Source: Isoetes taiwanensis (lineage: Eukaryota > Streptophyta > Lycopodiopsida > Isoetales > Isoetaceae). From it: a stretch of DNA of 64,000 bases. Positions 12,786 to 24,287 of the stretch are shown here, piece by piece. The stretch is taken from contig JAJEKV010000013.1 of NCBI GenBank assembly GCA_021234155.1, positions 1,191,787-1,255,786 on the forward strand, written 5' to 3'. The position numbers were made by a program, and so were the translations under genes. Positions within the stretch are counted from its first letter, which is position 1; the number at the start of each line of letters is the position of its first letter. The notes below the pieces were generated by a model that saw only the letters and a program-made list of their open reading frames with translations, did no database searches and was not told the DNA's origin.

Positions 12786-13170
12786 GCGGATCATTAAACA
12801 AACTTAAGAATATGCAACATCAATGTCGTGCTTATAGTTATCAATGTATGTTCTAGAGTTGGAGCTTTGAGTGAAGCCAGCTTTACTCATAGTTGGTATA
12901 ACATCTATTATCTTAAAAATGATATGTTTGTCAAGACTTCACTTCTTAAGATGTATAATTTGATGTGGTTGGTAGATGTCTGTAATGTGTCTAGCAATAT
13001 GGAGAAGCAATGGAACCATCAAGGAAATGCTAGGAGGAGAAAAAGCAGACAAAATTACATTTGCCACCATTATAAATGCATGTGGCAGCCTTGGCAATAT
13101 TGAAGAAGGTAAGTTTGTTCATGACATCATCATTGGTAATGCCTCAAAGTCCGATGATGTTCCTGGAATA
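12786..13170 (+). pseudogene. PPR protein remnant
   Basis: Frame one (12828 on) reads INVCSRVGALSEA, then NDMFVKTSLLKMY. This is the typical plant PPR pattern (C...GAL..A, then ND.FV.TSLL.MY). A second frame from about 13020 reads DKITFATIINACGSLGNIEEGKFVHD, the canonical PPR sequence of the P-L-S subclass. The two are joined by a frameshift, and the region between them is too short for complete repeats. PPR proteins bind organelle RNA. Only about two motifs survive, so this is a fragment of a larger intronless gene. The similarity ends close to the start of a repeat-B copy at 13192. Confidence 0.7.
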
Positions 13171-13191
13171 ACAGATGTCAAGATTGTGGCG

Positions 13192-13322
13192 TTTCAATAT
13201 GTAGCATAATAACAGGGGGTTACTTTTGTATTTTTGTACGCTTTTCACTAAGGTTTTGCTATGATTTTGTGGTGTATTTCAATTGATGTACTAATGCGTA
13301 CATCTAGAGCGCGCATACACAG
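13192..13322 (+). repeat. Repeat family B, copy 1
   Basis: Begins AATATGTAGCATAATAACAG, then GGGGTTAC, then TTTTGTATTTTTGTACGCTTTTC, TATGATTTTGT and CTAATGCGTACATCTAGAGC. Copies 2 and 3 (15828, 60727) share the same order of blocks over about 125 bp. Confidence 0.75.
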
Positions 13323-15422
13323 ATAGTGATTTTCATGTTTCCTTTCAATGGTGGGCACCCATGTTTTTTTTTTTTTTTTTTTTTTTTTAGCTGGTGGTAT
13401 ATTAGTGGTCCACATGGCATGCAGGCCTCGAAGGTCTTAATTTTAGGGTTCTTATTGGGTCTTCTTGCAGAATTACCTCGGCCCGTGAGGGGGCTGCCGT
13501 CGCGAGAAAGTCGAAAGGAGGACATGAAGATTTAGAAGATTTAGTGGCTTACCTTGAGGAAGGAAAAAGCCCGATCCCTGTAAATAACATGCACTCTACA
13601 ATGATTCTGATTCTCATGCGAGGAAGGCGAAGAACCGTGCACCTTCTTCGGCTACTTGTTTTATTATTCTTCTTATAATCGGATCGATCTCCATTTTTTT
13701 TCCCGAATCCTTCCGAGATACTCGGAACAAAAAAGAAGATAGGGCAAAAACCGTATCAGATTAGGGTTTCCAAAGCCCAAATCTTTGTGTCTGTGAATAG
13801 GATTTGGGGAACGTAATATTTGAAAATCGAAATCGCAAACCCATCTATAGGGTGCTTGTTGTTCTTTCATTTTGTTCAATCGTTCTTTTTGGTTATTTGA
13901 TTATTTGCCTGCTTAAATATTGCCTTTCCAGATGCAGCTGTTGGCATCTACGGTGAGCTCCAAAGAAGGTTTGCACCAAGTCATTCATATGTGTATTAGA
14001 AATAAATCGGTGTTTTCACTAATTTCCAGTAGCAATTTATCGGGGTCACGGATTATTCAGGAATTATTACAGTAGTAGGTTAGATGGATCAATGGACGGG
14101 CACATCATGTAATGTTGAAAGTAAAAAAATCCGAGACAAGATCTGGTTCATAGCAGAACCAACAGTCCCAAGAAGGAAGGACTATTAGGAATATGAGGCA
14201 AGAACTATTAAGAGTAGCAGATCATTATTCCGAAGGTGGATTACATAAGTGGAGTATCAAAATGGAAAAGCGCATATAAGTCCAAATTGGTACAATAAAG
14301 AGCAAAAATGAAGGGAGCAAGAATGAGAAAAGAATGCAAAGAAACTCTTGAGCATGAAGTGGCTCCATAGCCTTTATTCGCGATAGCAAGAGAATGGATG
14401 AGATATATCAAAAGAATAAAATAGGTAACACATAATGAGAAATACATGATGGTAATGTCGATCGAGATTGGGAGCACATTTGAGACACAAATGGCAAAGA
14501 CATTTATTTTCTATAACCAACTTCTTGCGAGAATATAGCTCTTTAAAGATTCTATTTGCTCAATGTTTGGTATCTTAGTACTTTTAATATTATATTTCTA
14601 GAAGGGGCAATAAGTGGGTCGTTGTACATTGCTAAAAAGGCTTACAATTCAGCCTTTGTATTAGAAGCCTTTGTATAGGCTTTATTCAATCTTCTTAGGA
14701 GAGCTACTTGATTTCTCTTGAAGGAAAGAAGGAAAAAAAAAAATATTCACCTATGGATTTTGCAAGATATGCAAAGGGTAGAAGCAAAAATTAAGACACA
14801 TCCTGTAAAGCTGATCCATTGTTGCGCTTTGTCTATAGTGGGGATTTATAGAATCTTTGTGATGATTGTTTTGTGCCTCTTCATTGGAGCTAATTTGGGT
14901 CACCATTCTTTGGCTGTTTTTTGTTGAAGGTGATATTGAAAGTCGGTTTGTGACAAGAGTTGTTTTCTTCTTATTTCGCCATTGTGCATATCCTGAAATT
15001 CCTCTATGTGGATTTTGTTGGGTAGCCTTTTTTATTAACTTGTAAGGTAGTCCTGCATATTTTTATAATGCTACTAGACTAGACTAGACTAGATATTCTT
15101 GGTGGAATTGGTCTTGTTAAGTCATTAGATGAGCAAGTTAAACGTAAATTTCTATTGTGTTGTGCACAAGATTTGGCCCAATTTTATTATCTATCTTTTG
15201 TTTCTTTGTTTTGTATCTTTTATTTTGTTGCTCATTGAGAATGCATGGCAAGCGGACATTTTAGTTTAGAGAAATTTTACTTTGAGTATTTGCAATATCT
15301 TTTTCCTACTACCTCCATATGGTTCTAGCTTTGCATATTCTGAGACCTAAATTTGGACAATGAGACTAGTGATGGTAGAAACCCGCCCTTTATTTCTAGT
15401 AAGGTCATTGCAATTACTTTAA
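13323..15422. other. Gene-free stretch
   Basis: Nothing coding is supportable. It holds a T25 run at 13364-13388, a TTTTAGGGTTC telo-box-like site at 13440, and a GACTA pentanucleotide microsatellite (four units) near 15068-15090. Confidence 0.5.
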
Positions 15423-15827
15423 TTGTCTATATCTACACCCCTACACCATCCTTAAGGCCCCGGAAGGCCAAAAAAAAAAATTTTTAGTTAACACAAACTA
15501 TTAACACACAACCAACATTATTAACACAAACCATTGCATTTGACACATTTAAATTAAAATCCCCTTAAACCCCTTTGGTTTGGGTGCATATTCACACCTG
15601 GGTTACGAGGGGCGAGAGCCTCAAAACATTTACAATACATATAATTAATTAACACCATTAAGTACATTGTCTCAAACCTTATAGTATTTTGTAAACCTTA
15701 ATATACAAGATACAAAAACTTGTACATGCATACCCACAAACGAGGATCGCTATGTACGATTCGGATCTTGGAATAAAGGCAAAATATGCTCATCCGAAGG
15801 CTCGTTGTTGCCAAGTAACCCCCGTGT
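15423..15827 (+). repeat. Repeat family A, copy 1 (right arm lost)
   Basis: Starts GTCTATATCTACACCCCTAC. It then has the left arm (TAACACAAAC, then CCATTGCATTTGACAC, CCCCTTAAACCCC, TTTGGTTTGGGTGCATATTC), then the same ~210-bp centre as copy 2 (for example CACCATTAAGTACATT, TTGTACATGCATACCC). The right arm stops after GTAACCCCCGTGTGAATAT and runs directly into repeat B copy 2. Confidence 0.85.
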
Positions 15828-15955
15828 GAATATCTAGCATTATAACAGGGGTTAACTTTTTGATATTTTATACGCTTTTCTATATGGTTTTTCTATGATT
15901 TTGTTGTCAGATTGGGGGTGTGCATACTAAATAGTATTTCTAGAGTGCATTTTTC
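15828..15955 (+). repeat. Repeat family B, copy 2
   Basis: Begins TAGCATTATAACAGGGG and continues with TTTTTGATATTTTATACGC, TATGATTTTGT and CTAGAGTGCA. It abuts the truncated right arm of repeat A copy 1. TTTTAGGGCT and CTTTAGGGCT follow near 16026-16045. Confidence 0.75.
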
Positions 15956-16561
15956 ACCATTGATTTGATAGGTTTGTGGTTTCTCTTTTGATTTTCACCT
16001 TAAAAAAATCTAAAGCTATAAAAAACTTTTAGGGCTACACAAACTTTAGGGCTTTAGTGTGTAGGAAAGGAGGAACTCGTGCTTAAGCTTCAAATGAGCT
16101 ATTTACAGACCGAAGCTTTGGGCTTCCATGGCTATGGCGGATTTGGGAGTACTTTTATGCTTGTGCTTTGATTCAAATCGTAGGGGAAACCCCTCAGCCA
16201 CAAAGCTAAAACGAGAAATTTGCATCGAGATTGGGTTTAGCTATTTCTTCCACTTCTATTCCGACAAAGATATTTGATCACTGTTCTAAGACTATCTAAA
16301 AGATGGTTTTGAGAGAGAACTCTGGCAAAGGCATGCGAGTGAAAAGGGAGGTGGGTAGCTTCTTTTCTCGACAAAATGTGTACTTCCTGTGTGCATGCTT
16401 CATCATTGAAGCCATTAAGATTTCTGCTCAATCTTGGCAGCCTTTATGTACTGCTTTTTGTTCGGTTGGCAAATAAAATAGCGTACGGGCAACCCTAATC
16501 TTTACGTGGAATTTGATTGCTCTCTAGTATTACCCAAATCGACAAATCTCTAAGATGTGGC

Positions 16562-17291
16562 TATGGCGGATCTGCGCGACCTCAGCGATCAAAACCTCTT
16601 CTGGGAAGAATACTTACGGAGCCCCGACCAAGTCAAATAATGGATGGGTTTACGATTGTGGAATTCGATTCTGGCGCTTCCGTAATGATTACCATTTCGG
16701 GTTGCTTAAAGTTGAGCAGTATGAAGAATATGGACCGTAAACGATGTGCTTCTGGTGGCGAATAAAGGTTGTCTCATTCTTGGCTAACATTCTGATCGAT
16801 TAAAGCTTCATCTTGGGCACATCTATGGTGCCGCTCCACGATTTAGGGCGTAGCTTAGCGAACTTGCAGGCTTTCGAGCCGGATTTGGCAATGGAGTAGC
16901 CTCCCCTCGCAGGACAAAAAACCCTGCTCGACGAATCAAGGCGCCCAATTCTTCAAAGACATCCATTCTGCAAAAGTAGCCATGGGAACTGTTTTCCAAT
17001 GATGATGAGCGCTATATGGATTCCAAGCTTGCCCCCCCTCCTTCGCACCCGCCTTATAATCCTCCACAAAACCAAACCGCAAATGGCGCAGGTGTTCCTC
17101 ATGATTCTAACAAGTCCCGGTAAGAGTAGTATCCTCTCAAGCATCAGATCAAGCCGAGATTGGTCTTTACAATGCAACGGACACATCGTCAAGAGCGTTG
17201 CAAGCCAATGGACAAAAAGGATCATTTTCGGCTTCCTTCTCACCGAGATCATGGAAGATTTTGGAGAATATGCAAAAAATGGATCCGCGAG
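16562..17291 (+). pseudogene. Unrecognised decayed coding block
   Basis: Several plus-strand segments read like protein but are split by stops and frameshifts. From ATG at 16562: MADLRDLSDQNLFWEEYLRS, then a stop. From 16998: NDDERYMDSKLAPPPSHPPY, then Gln/Asn-rich sequence to a stop at about 17119. From 17141: ASDQAEIGLYN, then SFSASFSPRSWKILENMQKM, ending at CGAG just before GTAAGA (17292), a strong 5' splice-site match. Composition (Pro/Ser/Gln-rich, acidic) resembles a disordered N-terminal exon of a cellular gene. I do not recognise the family. It could be a captured or retired gene fragment downstream of a repeat B promoter-like block. Confidence 0.35.
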
Positions 17292-17820
17292 GTAAGACAA
17301 ACTAAGGTATGACTTATGTTTCTTCTTTTTCTCGGTGCTGTGTGATTTCTTCAATATTGGCAAGAATTGAGCTTCACCTGCTCCGGTTTTAGTGAAGAAA
17401 AAATTATACATGGAGAACTTCTGCCTTTAATTAATTTTAACGCAGGAGTAATCTAGTAACAAGAACGTCTTCTCATTTGAATAAATCGGGTTAAATTAAC
17501 AAAGTGTCAAATGTTAAATCAGGTTAACCAACTGTCTTTGAATGTAATTGTCTTTGAAGGTAACGTTATTTTTTGCATTAGTCAATTTCAAAGAAATCTA
17601 ACATCGCATTATGCTAAAAATTGACACAAATATAGGGACATCGAACATGTTTTCCAAGTTTCATCTTCCAAGAGTCAAAGACACGCACTCAAATTAGATT
17701 TTTGCTTTTAGAAATGGCATGATATGTTTTTCGGGTTTGCATAGAAACTCTATTATATTTGTGAGGTGGAAAATGTACTTGGAGATCATAATAATATGTT
17801 TTTATGTTTGGTCGATTCTC

Positions 17821-17986
17821 GAATATCCAGCAAAGTAAATGGCATTTTAGAATCGATTCGCATGATTGATTTCCCGTGAGAGATGTATAGCCATATTAGT
17901 GGGCATGAATATCCACCAAAGTAAATGGCATTTTAGAATCTGATTAAGGCATTGATTTCGAGATGTATAGCCATATTAGTGGGCAT
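17821..17986. repeat. ~83-bp tandem duplication
   Basis: Copy 1 (17821-17906) and copy 2 (17907-17986) both start GAATATCCA, share AAAGTAAATGGCATTTTAGA, and end ATGTATAGCCATATTAGTGG GCAT; copy 2 is 6 bp shorter. Confidence 0.9.
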
Positions 17987-18360
17987 CTTATGTTTATGGC
18001 ACATGGATTTGTTGGTGTGCAACCGAGAATGCGTAAATAGTGCTTTTCTTGAAGGTACATCTTGTTTTTGTTTTCTTGTTTTGCTTCATTTTGTGCAAAG
18101 GTTTAATTATTTTCCACAACATAAGTTGCGAGATGGCTATTAGGATAATATGGGTTCAAATCCTATAAGATCCGCTATTGATAGCTCAATCTTAAATTGT
18201 ACATCGATATTTTTCTTATACACATTGCATATACTAAATCACATGCAATGATGTACTTATCAATATTGGGCATGGTGCTTTGTCTCTTCCTAGTATAATT
18301 TCTCTCATTGTTCCTAACATATGAAAGACCTTCTAGGGCGATGTGTAATCTTCAGTGTTT

Positions 18361-18844
18361 TTTGTTGGTCCGAAGGGCCCAAATTTTTTTTTAATATAAC
18401 AATCAACACACAACTACCATTAACATTATTGACACACAAACCATTGCATTTAACATATTTAAATTAAAATCCCCTTAAACCCCTTTGGTTTGGGTGCATA
18501 TTCACACCTGGGTTACGTGAGGGCGTGAGAGCTCAAAATATATTTATAATACATGTATAAAATTAACACCATTAAGTACATTCTCTCAAATCTTATAGTA
18601 TTTTACAAACTTTAATATACGATACAAAAACTTGTACATGTATACCCCACAAGCGAGGACTATATACGGTCCGGATCTTGGAATAAAGGGCAAATATGCC
18701 CATCCGACGACTCTAGTTGCCTTGAGTAACCCAGGTGTGAATATGCACCCAAACCAAAGGGGGTTTAAGGGGATTTTAATTTAAATGTGTCAAATGCAAT
18801 GGTTTGTGTTAATAATGTTAGTTGTGTGTTAATAGTTTGTGTTT
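18361..18844. repeat. Repeat family A, copy 2: element with ~119-bp inverted arms
   Basis: The left arm at 18399-18516 and the right arm at 18726-18844 are reverse complements over about 119 bp, with a few mismatches and one small gap. They enclose a ~210-bp centre. The arm ends read GGTGTGAATATGCACCCAAA on the right. The structure fits a foldback or MITE-type element, or a retro-derived repeat, and would give a long hairpin if transcribed. It is the only copy in the window with both arms. Confidence 0.85.
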
Positions 18845-19099
18845 ACATGGACAGTCATAATGTCGCCTCCATCCAAAGATGATAAAACTTCTCCATTATT
18901 CCTAGTGCATATGTTGTTCCAAACACGAGGTGGGAAAGGTTGGTCTTTGCATTTATGAAGGTTTCTAAGCTAAGCTTCCAGTTTTCTTTTCCTTTGATAT
19001 TACGGGATGTAAATGCCATCCTAGCACCTTCTACACATTGTCATTTGGAAAATCCCTGCAATCATGATGTGCAATTAGTACACAAATTAGTATTGTATT

Positions 19100-19687
19100 T
19101 TGGAAAAGAAAAAGTTGCAGGCTCAAAGAAAAGAGGCAAAGGAACCGAAAAGAAGAGAAGGAAGAGATAGCAAGGTGAGGAGGGCGCCTTTAGAAAATGC
19201 TGCCCTTGAGAACCAAGAATTTGTTAAAAGAAGAAGGCCCAAAAGAGTTAGGAGGAAGACAAAAAAAATGATGGAATCGGAGGCACAAGAGTTGGATGAT
19301 GGCCCTCTTATTATCACGAAGTGAATTATTAACGAACAATCTATGCATGAAAATAATGAATGTCAAGCTGAAAATGTCCATGAAAATGCCCATGAAATGC
19401 CTAATGCCGAAAACATAGCATGCAGCCAAGGTCTAGATTTAATTATAAATTTACCCTTGGCTGCAGCTGAGGACAGACAAGATGATGTGGCCTTGCCTTG
19501 CAGCCTTAAGGAAACCCATTTTTATTCATGGGATGTGCATTGCAGGAAAAAACAAAAGCTAAATGAAAAGCACACTCCAAGTTCATCAGATTCTGACGAA
19601 GAATATCAAGCTAATGGAAAACTTAAGTGTTTAGATGAATTATATAGGTTTGAAGCAGAGCAGCACCTCCAAAGTTTGGGCCTTTGA
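19100..19687 (+). pseudogene. Lys/Arg-rich ORF pair split by one in-frame TGA, unrecognised
   Basis: A single frame runs from about 19100 to 19687 with only one stop, TGA at 19322-19324. The first part is strongly basic (KKKLQAQRKEAKEPKRRE, then KRRRPKRVRRKTKK) and ends in an acidic stretch. The second part has repeated HEN/NE motifs (MHENNECQAENVHENAHEM), a bipartite-like basic patch CRKKQKLNEKH, an SSSDSDEE acidic run and a C-terminus FEAEQHLQSLGL. Composition suggests a nuclear or nucleolar protein. The TGA could be a true disabling stop, or it could lie inside an unrecognised intron beginning at GTGAAT (19320). No family is recognised, and no start codon is firmly supported. Confidence 0.35.
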
Positions 19688-21565
19688 GAATAAATGTATG
19701 CATTATCATTTCGGCAAAAATTCTGCTGTACTTTGATCAAAAGTTTTCAACTTTGGCCTCTTATTTGAGGTATGTTACAAAATTGGTTCAAAGAAAATAT
19801 CTTGTTTATCATTCTTGTCTTATTAATAGTGCAATTACATGAGCGATTAAAGTGGGGCTGCGATATTGTTGGTGTTAAGTACTTTGGAGGCTTTGGAGCT
19901 GTTAAGATCTTGCTTCTGGTCATATTTGAGGGATCTTATCTTTGGAGCATGTTCTATACATGCTTCAATGAATAGGATCCCTCCAAAAGGTATCTTTAAA
20001 ATTCCCTTTTTGTTCTACATGTCATAGTTACGTGTTCAAAATACTAACTTGAATTTCTGTTTGTTTTGCAGGTGCAGGTAATTGTAATTGTCCAGATTTC
20101 TGGTCAATATGGGTTCAATTTTTTGAGACTGCTAAGTTCATTTGAGTTCTTATTGTCACCATGTCATGAAAATCTTGGCACCATTCACGAAATTAAGCTC
20201 ACCATTCTGGCCAATTTGGATCACCATATTATGATCCAACCATCACTATGTTATTCTTAATGCTTCACCATGTCTGCAGCAGCTCATCACTATTTCATGG
20301 CGGCGCCCTCACCATTAAGGCTCCTTGCATCACATATATTTCATGCACCATTGGAGCATAAATATCACCATCAAGGACTCGGACCCCCGATTGTTAATGG
20401 TAATTATGATCGATGACCGATTTTTCGGATATGTAATAGATTGATTTTGGTTCAAGATCGTAGAGCACAAGTTTGTGCAAAATTTTTATGATTTTACCTT
20501 TGTCATATGAGAATTTTTACCTTAAGTTCACCATTGATGGCACCCCCACCTTAGCTTGATCAATCTTGTGGCTTTTTAGTGACCCTCGCGACGCCCATCT
20601 TTGATTTGTGCAGATTGTGATTTCAGTTATTAGAATTGAGGTTAGAATGTGAAAATGCAAACAACAATAACTTCGTTTTAAAATGTTAAAAGTGGTTTGA
20701 TTCTCGGCGTTACCAAGCCGAGCTTGGTTTTCTCCTATCCATCTCCAACTGCAAGCACTAGGAGGCCAGCCGTAATCGATTCGATGTCACATAGTCAATC
20801 CCTTTAGTTTTTTATTTTTTTATTTTCAAAAGACACTTGTTGCGCTGAAGTTCTGAAGTTTTTCCTTAGAATGGAATTTTTACATCAAACAAAAAAGTAA
20901 ACTGACTTATATATGTTGTGAAAAAACAATTATATTGTTTTGGGTACTAATAAGGATGAATATTTTTCAAAAACTACAACTGACCTGTAATACAAAAGCA
21001 AAAAGAAAGAAAGAGCAAAAGAGAGAACGGAAATGCCATAACCCTTCAAAGCACCACTCTGGCCATAAAAAGAATCCAGGGCCAAATGTGCCTCCTAAAA
21101 TCAATATTAAATGTCATCATAGTCCTCGTCATAACCAGTAAAATGGCTACAAAAGATATATTTTTTTTGTTCCTCAATAAAAATGGAATTGTCTACCCTT
21201 CACCTTCACCATAACTATTGCAATTACGGTTACCAAAGGGGGTAAAAAAGATATAGGCTTTTCTTCCTCAGATAAGATAAGAATGGAATTCTCTATCCTT
21301 CACCATAGCAGGTCACAGAGGATCAGAACTCACCTCCATGTGGTTGACCCATACTACAAAAGTCTCGTCTTGGTACCAAACCATCTCTTTGCAGCGTGCA
21401 ACCTGATGAAAACGTTTAACTATCGAAACAAACATTTTTCCAACCATCTAGAAAAGGACCAATGCCCTTACTATCAGTGCATTATCCAGAATTTAGCACG
21501 ACGCAATTTTTGCAAATATCAGGAGGAAATACAATTATATCTAGAATAGTATGCTCAAGAGTTTG
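19688..21565. other. Gene-free stretch
   Basis: I see no supportable coding region, RNA gene or repeat in this AT-rich interval. Confidence 0.45.
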
Positions 21566-21792
21566 AAAATAGATAGATAGATAGTATTTTAACGTCACGC
21601 CACTAGGCAGCATCCAACTGGACATGTGACCACACACCACACTACATTGCTTGGTTGGGCCCTGCCCCCAACCACTTTACATTGCGTCTGTGGGTTTTGA
21701 CACCCAACAGTTCAGAGTGCGATTCTGGGCGGTCTCGAACTCGAGACCTATAGTTGCTAGACCTAGTGTGTTACCACTAGACTAAACGCCCA
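21566..21792 (-). mobile_element. tRNA-derived SINE, copy 1
   Basis: Read on the minus strand it starts GGGCGTTTAGTCTAGTGGTA, with a Pol III A box TAGTCTAGTGG (21774-21784, complement) and B box GAGTTCGAGAC (21732-21742, complement). A ~150-bp body follows, ending in a short (ATCT)n tail then ATTTT. It is 227 bp long, non-coding, and shared with a second copy at 39246-39457. The box architecture is that of plant tRNA-derived SINEs. The box order and spacing (about 32 bp) fit Pol III. No clear target-site duplication was seen. Confidence 0.75.
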
Positions 21793-24287
21793 GACCCCTG
21801 GCCCTGGATTATAAAAGAGGCATCATAATGCTCATTCCTTGTGTAATTTGAAGCCACAAAACCATCTATTTGGAGTACATGGAAAAGGATGCATACAGAT
21901 GCAGACTGCAGGAGGTAGTTAACCAAGGAATATGATATTGTGCTTCAAAATTATATTCAAAATCAAGCCCTTGATCTTTGAAAGATGGCCTCTCACTATT
22001 ATACATCTATAGTGCAGAAATACTTGCTCTAATTTCAATATATTGATCCTCCTTCATCGCCAACGTTGGTAAGTCTATCTTGGATATTCATTTGCAAGTC
22101 AACCGGCGAGTAGTATGTTAAAGCCAAAGAAGTGACAGAGCACGTTAAAGCCAAAGAGTGCGGTTTTAGAATCTTGTTTCCATGAGAACCCCTAATCGTA
22201 GCAAGTCCCAAGCAAATGAAGCAACAAACAAAAAGTTATCTTGCCTCGTTTTTTTTTTTCCTTTTATGATCTTTTGCTTGGTTGAATGAACAATCTTAAG
22301 CACTATAATGAGTTTTATTGCAAAAAATTGTCTTGGAGGAGACATACGGCTCAAAAAAGTGAGCCACACACCAACCTAGCCTATTCCAGCCCTTGCATCA
22401 TAGCCATCTTGAGACAATGTTTGAAATGGTTTCTCCATGGCCACAACCGGGAGAGAGTCAACCTTCAAATATAGACCATTCCGCCAAATTGATTTCGGAC
22501 CATGAATCTCATGTGCTTCATAAAACAAGGGAAAAACTTAGCACTAAGAAATATGGAGAATGGGGAGCCGAGCTCACCAAAGAATTGCAAATTTAATACT
22601 TGGGAGGAACCGCGGATACAACCTCCAGATATTTCACTATCTTTAGGGATTGGTTCTCACATTATCTTTTGCACCGGAACAAATTCTTTGCCCTGGTACC
22701 AGATGCTCAACAGAGGGCCCGAGCATAATAAAATTCTAAAAATCAGAGGAGGAATGGATACCGTCGGTGTGACTCGGCGTTTCTTGCCGTGTTTGGGGTT
22801 TGGAAACCGCCGTAGCCAGAGATTGCTAAAGTAGAGCCAAGATCGTGAAGGTCCATACAAAAAACAAGCCATGACCAAAGCTACAAACCCATCAGCATCG
22901 GCCATACCAGCATCCGGTTACAAGGTAAAACGAGCCTCGCACAATAACGAGGATGACCGCCAGTTTGAGGGGAATAGCAGGTTGGGGCAGTTTTTAGAAT
23001 ATCCCAGGCATATACCAGCATATTCTTGAAATATGCCAGAAACCCACCTACGCCAAGGTTTGCCCCCCTAGGGTGTTGCCCATATTCCGTGCACTTAAGG
23101 TTTGAATAAAAAGAGGCTTAGGTTTTTCTGATCAAAACAGGCCAAAAAGCTTGAGACCGACTCTCTTAAGAGAAACAAAAATCAGAGAAAACGGGTGTCA
23201 CATCTGGAGTTGTGAGCCTTCAAATCAGGCCTATCAGCTGACCATCCCCGTTCACCGCAATCTAGCGTGCACCAGGATTTTTAGTTCATTTTTCATGAAG
23301 AGGCACGATTCCAGGCTTCTGGGTGCACGGTTCCAGCGCTTCTGTGAGCGGAAGCTGGTACCAAAACTATGGCAGTAGCTGGGCAAAGGCACGGAATATG
23401 GGCAACCCCCTCCCCCCCAGGGGCAACCCAACAAAAACTAATACATGAGGTCACTTGTTGCTCTTGAATGATAGGTTATCTAGTTACAGATCATTTCGGC
23501 CCCCGGAATCCGGCGAGCTATGGCGTTGTTGAGGCTTTATTCTTCTCTCTGTGTTTTGTCTTTTGCTCGTTGAACTCTGGTTTTGATTTTGGATGTAAAT
23601 TTGTTTCCAAGCTTACCATCGCAGAAGATAAAAAAGGCATGGCTTGTCGATGAAGAATGTTTTAAGCTCCAAAGGCTCAGATTCACCAATACAGCATAAG
23701 GCACTATTGAACAACTTTAATAGCTTCCACCAACCAAGAAATATATTTTTTTAAGCAATATCCTCCTCAAGGCCAGCAAACTTGACACCTTTCGCTAAAT
23801 GAGATAAATTTGAAGATCCAAAGCATTAAAATCCATCACAAACGTCATGTACATCTACAAATGTGTCGTTACAATAACATTTCTTACAAGCCTAAATTGA
23901 TTGTTTGAGGACTTCTGTTTGAAATCTCAGCTCTAACAAGGGAGGGCTGCCTCAATATAATTTGAGATGTCTACGGTCTGAAACATAAGGTTCTTGCGTC
24001 TTGTGAGTAATCTGTGGCCAATGTACCTATTGCGTCAGTTGTATCAACAGGCTCAACAGTAGATCAAACTAGGATAATACAGCATGTGGAAAAGAGGATG
24101 CTAAATAGAAAACACAACAGTTTTTGTCATAGATCAACATTGCGAAACCTTTATTTTATACCTTGAAAGAGAATCAATCATAAGAATTTGAAGGTATAAA
24201 ACTTAATATAATAATAATAAGGATTGCTTTCATAATCAAAGAGTTCAGCATGTCACACACCAAATGTAAGACTGTCCACTGAAGTCT
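21793..24287. other. Gene-free stretch downstream of the LAZ1-like gene
   Basis: No supportable gene. Short ORFs on both strands between 22.2 and 23.7 kb show no family motif. Confidence 0.45.

Noticed and set aside
18140-18170. Pol III B-box-like GGGTTCAAATCC
   Set aside because: No acceptor, D or anticodon stems at the right spacing; not a tRNA or clear SINE.
22502-22905. Overlapping 110- and 82-codon ORFs on opposite strands
   Set aside because: No family motif, no splice signals, and mirror ORFs are expected by chance.
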